Assembly: GCF_013087515.1 (NCBI RefSeq)
Contig: NZ_JABFCN010000048.1
Coordinates: 372,001-436,000, forward strand
Direction of reading: 5' to 3'
Source: Rhizobium sophorae
GTDB taxonomy: Bacteria > Pseudomonadota > Alphaproteobacteria > Rhizobiales > Rhizobiaceae
Length of the DNA stretch: 64,000 bases
The position numbers and the translations under genes are program-made. Shown here piece by piece: positions 62,444-64,000 of this stretch. The first letter of the stretch is position 1, and each line of letters opens with the position of its first letter. The notes under the pieces were generated by a model. That model was not told the DNA's origin, made no database searches, and was given only the letters and a program-made list of their open reading frames with translations.

Positions 62444-64000
62444 CTAGCGGACCGTCGCCTGTTCAGCGAGCGTCTGGTTGATCTGAGCGCCATACTGCGT
62501 CTGCAGCAGGTTGACCATCTGATCGAGAATATCGTCGCCGGCGGCATTGGCCATGGCGGTGATCTGGGCATCGCGATTGTTCAGCACGTCGCCGGTCGGC
62601 TGGGTGTTGACCTCGGTGACCTTCAGCAGGATCTGCGTCGAGGGATCGGCGCCGACAGCACTTGCGACCGTATCGACCGGACCCGAGAAGGCGGCTGTGA
62701 CGCCAGCCCGGCCGAGGACTGCATCGTCGGTCGCGCGGGTGACGCCGCTCTTGCTTTCGACGGCAATGCCAAGCGGCATTGCGATATCGGCAAGGGCCGT
62801 GCCCTCCTGCGCCTCGGCCTTCAACGCGTCGGCCTTCTTGGCGAGCTCGGCCTTCTGCTGCTCCGCCGTCCAGTCCTCGACGGCCTTTTCGCGCACTTCG
62901 GCGACCGGGCGGTCGCGGTCCGGCGTAATTTCGCGGACGTTGAACCAGACATAGCCGTCATTGCCGATCGGCAGCGGCGGCGCATCGACGCCGACCTCGG
63001 TCTTGAAAGCTTCGCCGAGCAGTTGCTGCTTGGCTGGGATATCCTTGACCTCTTTGCCATCTTTGTCGGCGCCGGTCATATCGACGGCATCGACGGTTAC
63101 GGCTTTGAGATTCAGCTGGCCGGCAATATCCTCGAGCGTCGAACCGCCAGCGCGCAGGTCCTCGATGCGGTCATGAACGTTGATCACTTCCTGAGAGGCG
63201 TTGGAAAGCGCCAGCTGCTTGCGGATATCCTCCTTCACCTCGTCGAAATTCTTCGCCGTTTCCGACTTGATGTTGGTGACGCGCAGGATGACGGGGCCGA
63301 AGGAGCCATCGACGACAGGCGTCGTGCCGCCATCGCGCGAAACCGCGAAGGCGGCATCGGCAACGGCCTGGTCGGGAACCTTGTCCTTGGTGAACTCACC
63401 GAGAAGCACGTCGCTTGCCGTCTTGCCCTGGTCGGAGACCAGCTGATCGAAGCTGGTGCCGCTCTTCAGCGCCGTTTCGGCGGCAGCGGCGAGATCCTTG
63501 CTGGCGAAGGTCAGCTGTTCGATGGTGCGGCTTTCCGGCGTGCGATAGGTATCCTTGCTCTTGTCGAAGGCTTCGTGGACCTGGTCGTCGGTGACGGTCG
63601 CGGCATCGGCAATATCGGCAGGCTGCAGCTTGAGATAGACGAGTTTGCGGTATTCAGGCGCTCGGTAGCGCTGTTTGACACCTTCGAACCACGTCGCCAG
63701 CACGTCGTCGGCAGGTGCCTTGATCGGCTCGATATTGGCATTGGTGAGCAGCAGGTATTCGACGCTGCGACTTTCGTCGCCATAGAGCTTCAAGGCGTCG
63801 ACCAGCGTCTTCGGTGCGGTGAAGCCGTTGGAGATGGCATCGACCACCTGGCTGCGGACAGCGACCTTGCTGCGCTCCTTGATGTAATCGTCCTGGCGGA
63901 TGCCGGCATTGCGCAGGCGCGAGATGAAGAGCTCGCGGTCGAACCGGCCGTTGACGGCCTTGAAAGCCGGATCGTCAGCAATCAGCTGGGCGAGGCGATC
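62444..64000 (-). CDS. PpiD/SurA-type peptidyl-prolyl isomerase, 3' part
   Basis: At least 518 codons without the N-terminus, which is beyond the window. The visible part reads FDRELFISRLRNAGIRQDDYIKERS (SurA_N-like chaperone region), a parvulin PPIase domain in which the sequence is diverged (TPESRTIEQLTFASKDLAAA), and a coiled-coil C-terminus rich in Lys and Ala. It would be anchored in the inner membrane and help outer-membrane proteins fold. It heads, or is read into, the trpD-moeA operon. Confidence 0.82.
   Translation of the reverse strand, partial: DRLAQLIADDPAFKAVNGRFDRELFISRLRNAGIRQDDYIKERSKVAVRSQVVDAISNGFTAPKTLVDALKLYGDESRSVEYLLLTNANIEPIKAPADDVLATWFEGVKQRYRAPEYRKLVYLKLQPADIADAATVTDDQVHEAFDKSKDTYRTPESRTIEQLTFASKDLAAAAETALKSGTSFDQLVSDQGKTASDVLLGEFTKDKVPDQAVADAAFAVSRDGGTTPVVDGSFGPVILRVTNIKSETAKNFDEVKEDIRKQLALSNASQEVINVHDRIEDLRAGGSTLEDIAGQLNLKAVTVDAVDMTGADKDGKEVKDIPAKQQLLGEAFKTEVGVDAPPLPIGNDGYVWFNVREITPDRDRPVAEVREKAVEDWTAEQQKAELAKKADALKAEAQEGTALADIAMPLGIAVESKSGVTRATDDAVLGRAGVTAAFSGPVDTVASAVGADPSTQILLKVTEVNTQPTGDVLNNRDAQITAMANAAGDDILDQMVNLLQTQYGAQINQTLAEQATVR

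Overview
The window is a GC-rich stretch (about 60% G+C) of an alphaproteobacterial chromosome. The gene content, start-codon habits and intergenic repeat elements look like Rhizobium (R. leguminosarum / R. etli group), an assignment made from protein recognition and not from a database search. Almost all of it is chromosomal core: one tRNA-Leu(GAG), about 60 protein genes, and no insertion sequence, prophage, CRISPR array or rRNA operon. Both ends cut genes: the 5' end of a propionyl-CoA carboxylase alpha-type gene on the left and a ppiD-type parvulin gene on the right.

Left part (1-31 kb): a conserved hypothetical, an EamA exporter, tRNA-Leu, lipB, a repeat-containing secreted protein, a BON protein, a degenerate peptide deformylase paralogue, mgtE, a LiuR-like MerR regulator with a near-perfect palindrome in its promoter, two overlapping membrane proteins, an acyltransferase, sdaA, a DUF1489 gene, a D,D-carboxypeptidase with a SPOR domain, a BTLCP cysteine peptidase, proline iminopeptidase, a double PilZ protein, a PAS protein, a candidate sRNA, rhomboid, a CBS protein, patatin, hisI, folE, an IscU-like protein, yidD, two small DUF genes, thrS, a PlsC-type acyltransferase, a secreted protein and a nitroreductase / flavin-reductase pair.

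Middle part (31-51 kb): a DUF2336 protein, two GNATs, an AI-2E family permease, a phytase-like secreted protein, parE, an alpha/beta hydrolase, tpiA-secG-pyrG, an SRPBCC protein, a divergent pair of citrate synthase homologues of which one carries an N-terminal helix-turn-helix, a FecR-like protein with a CHASE2 adenylate cyclase, and a DEAD-box RNA helicase.

Right part (51-64 kb): a more accessory-looking redox block (SDR and Old Yellow Enzyme, divergent from a LysR regulator, then a cytochrome c / 2Fe-2S / molybdenum hydroxylase gene set). A short element overlapping the lysR start recurs upstream of the cytochrome gene and of the 2Fe-2S gene. After this come an ETF-beta lysine methyltransferase homologue and the packed operon ppiD-trpD-trpC-moaC-moeA. 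MoaC and MoeA make the molybdenum cofactor that the neighbouring hydroxylase needs.

The least conventional items are the HTH-citrate synthase fusion with two palindromes spaced exactly 20 bp apart in the divergent promoter, the threefold lysR-start element, the deformylase and IscU paralogues that have lost key ligand residues, and an orphan strong terminator marking a possible sRNA.
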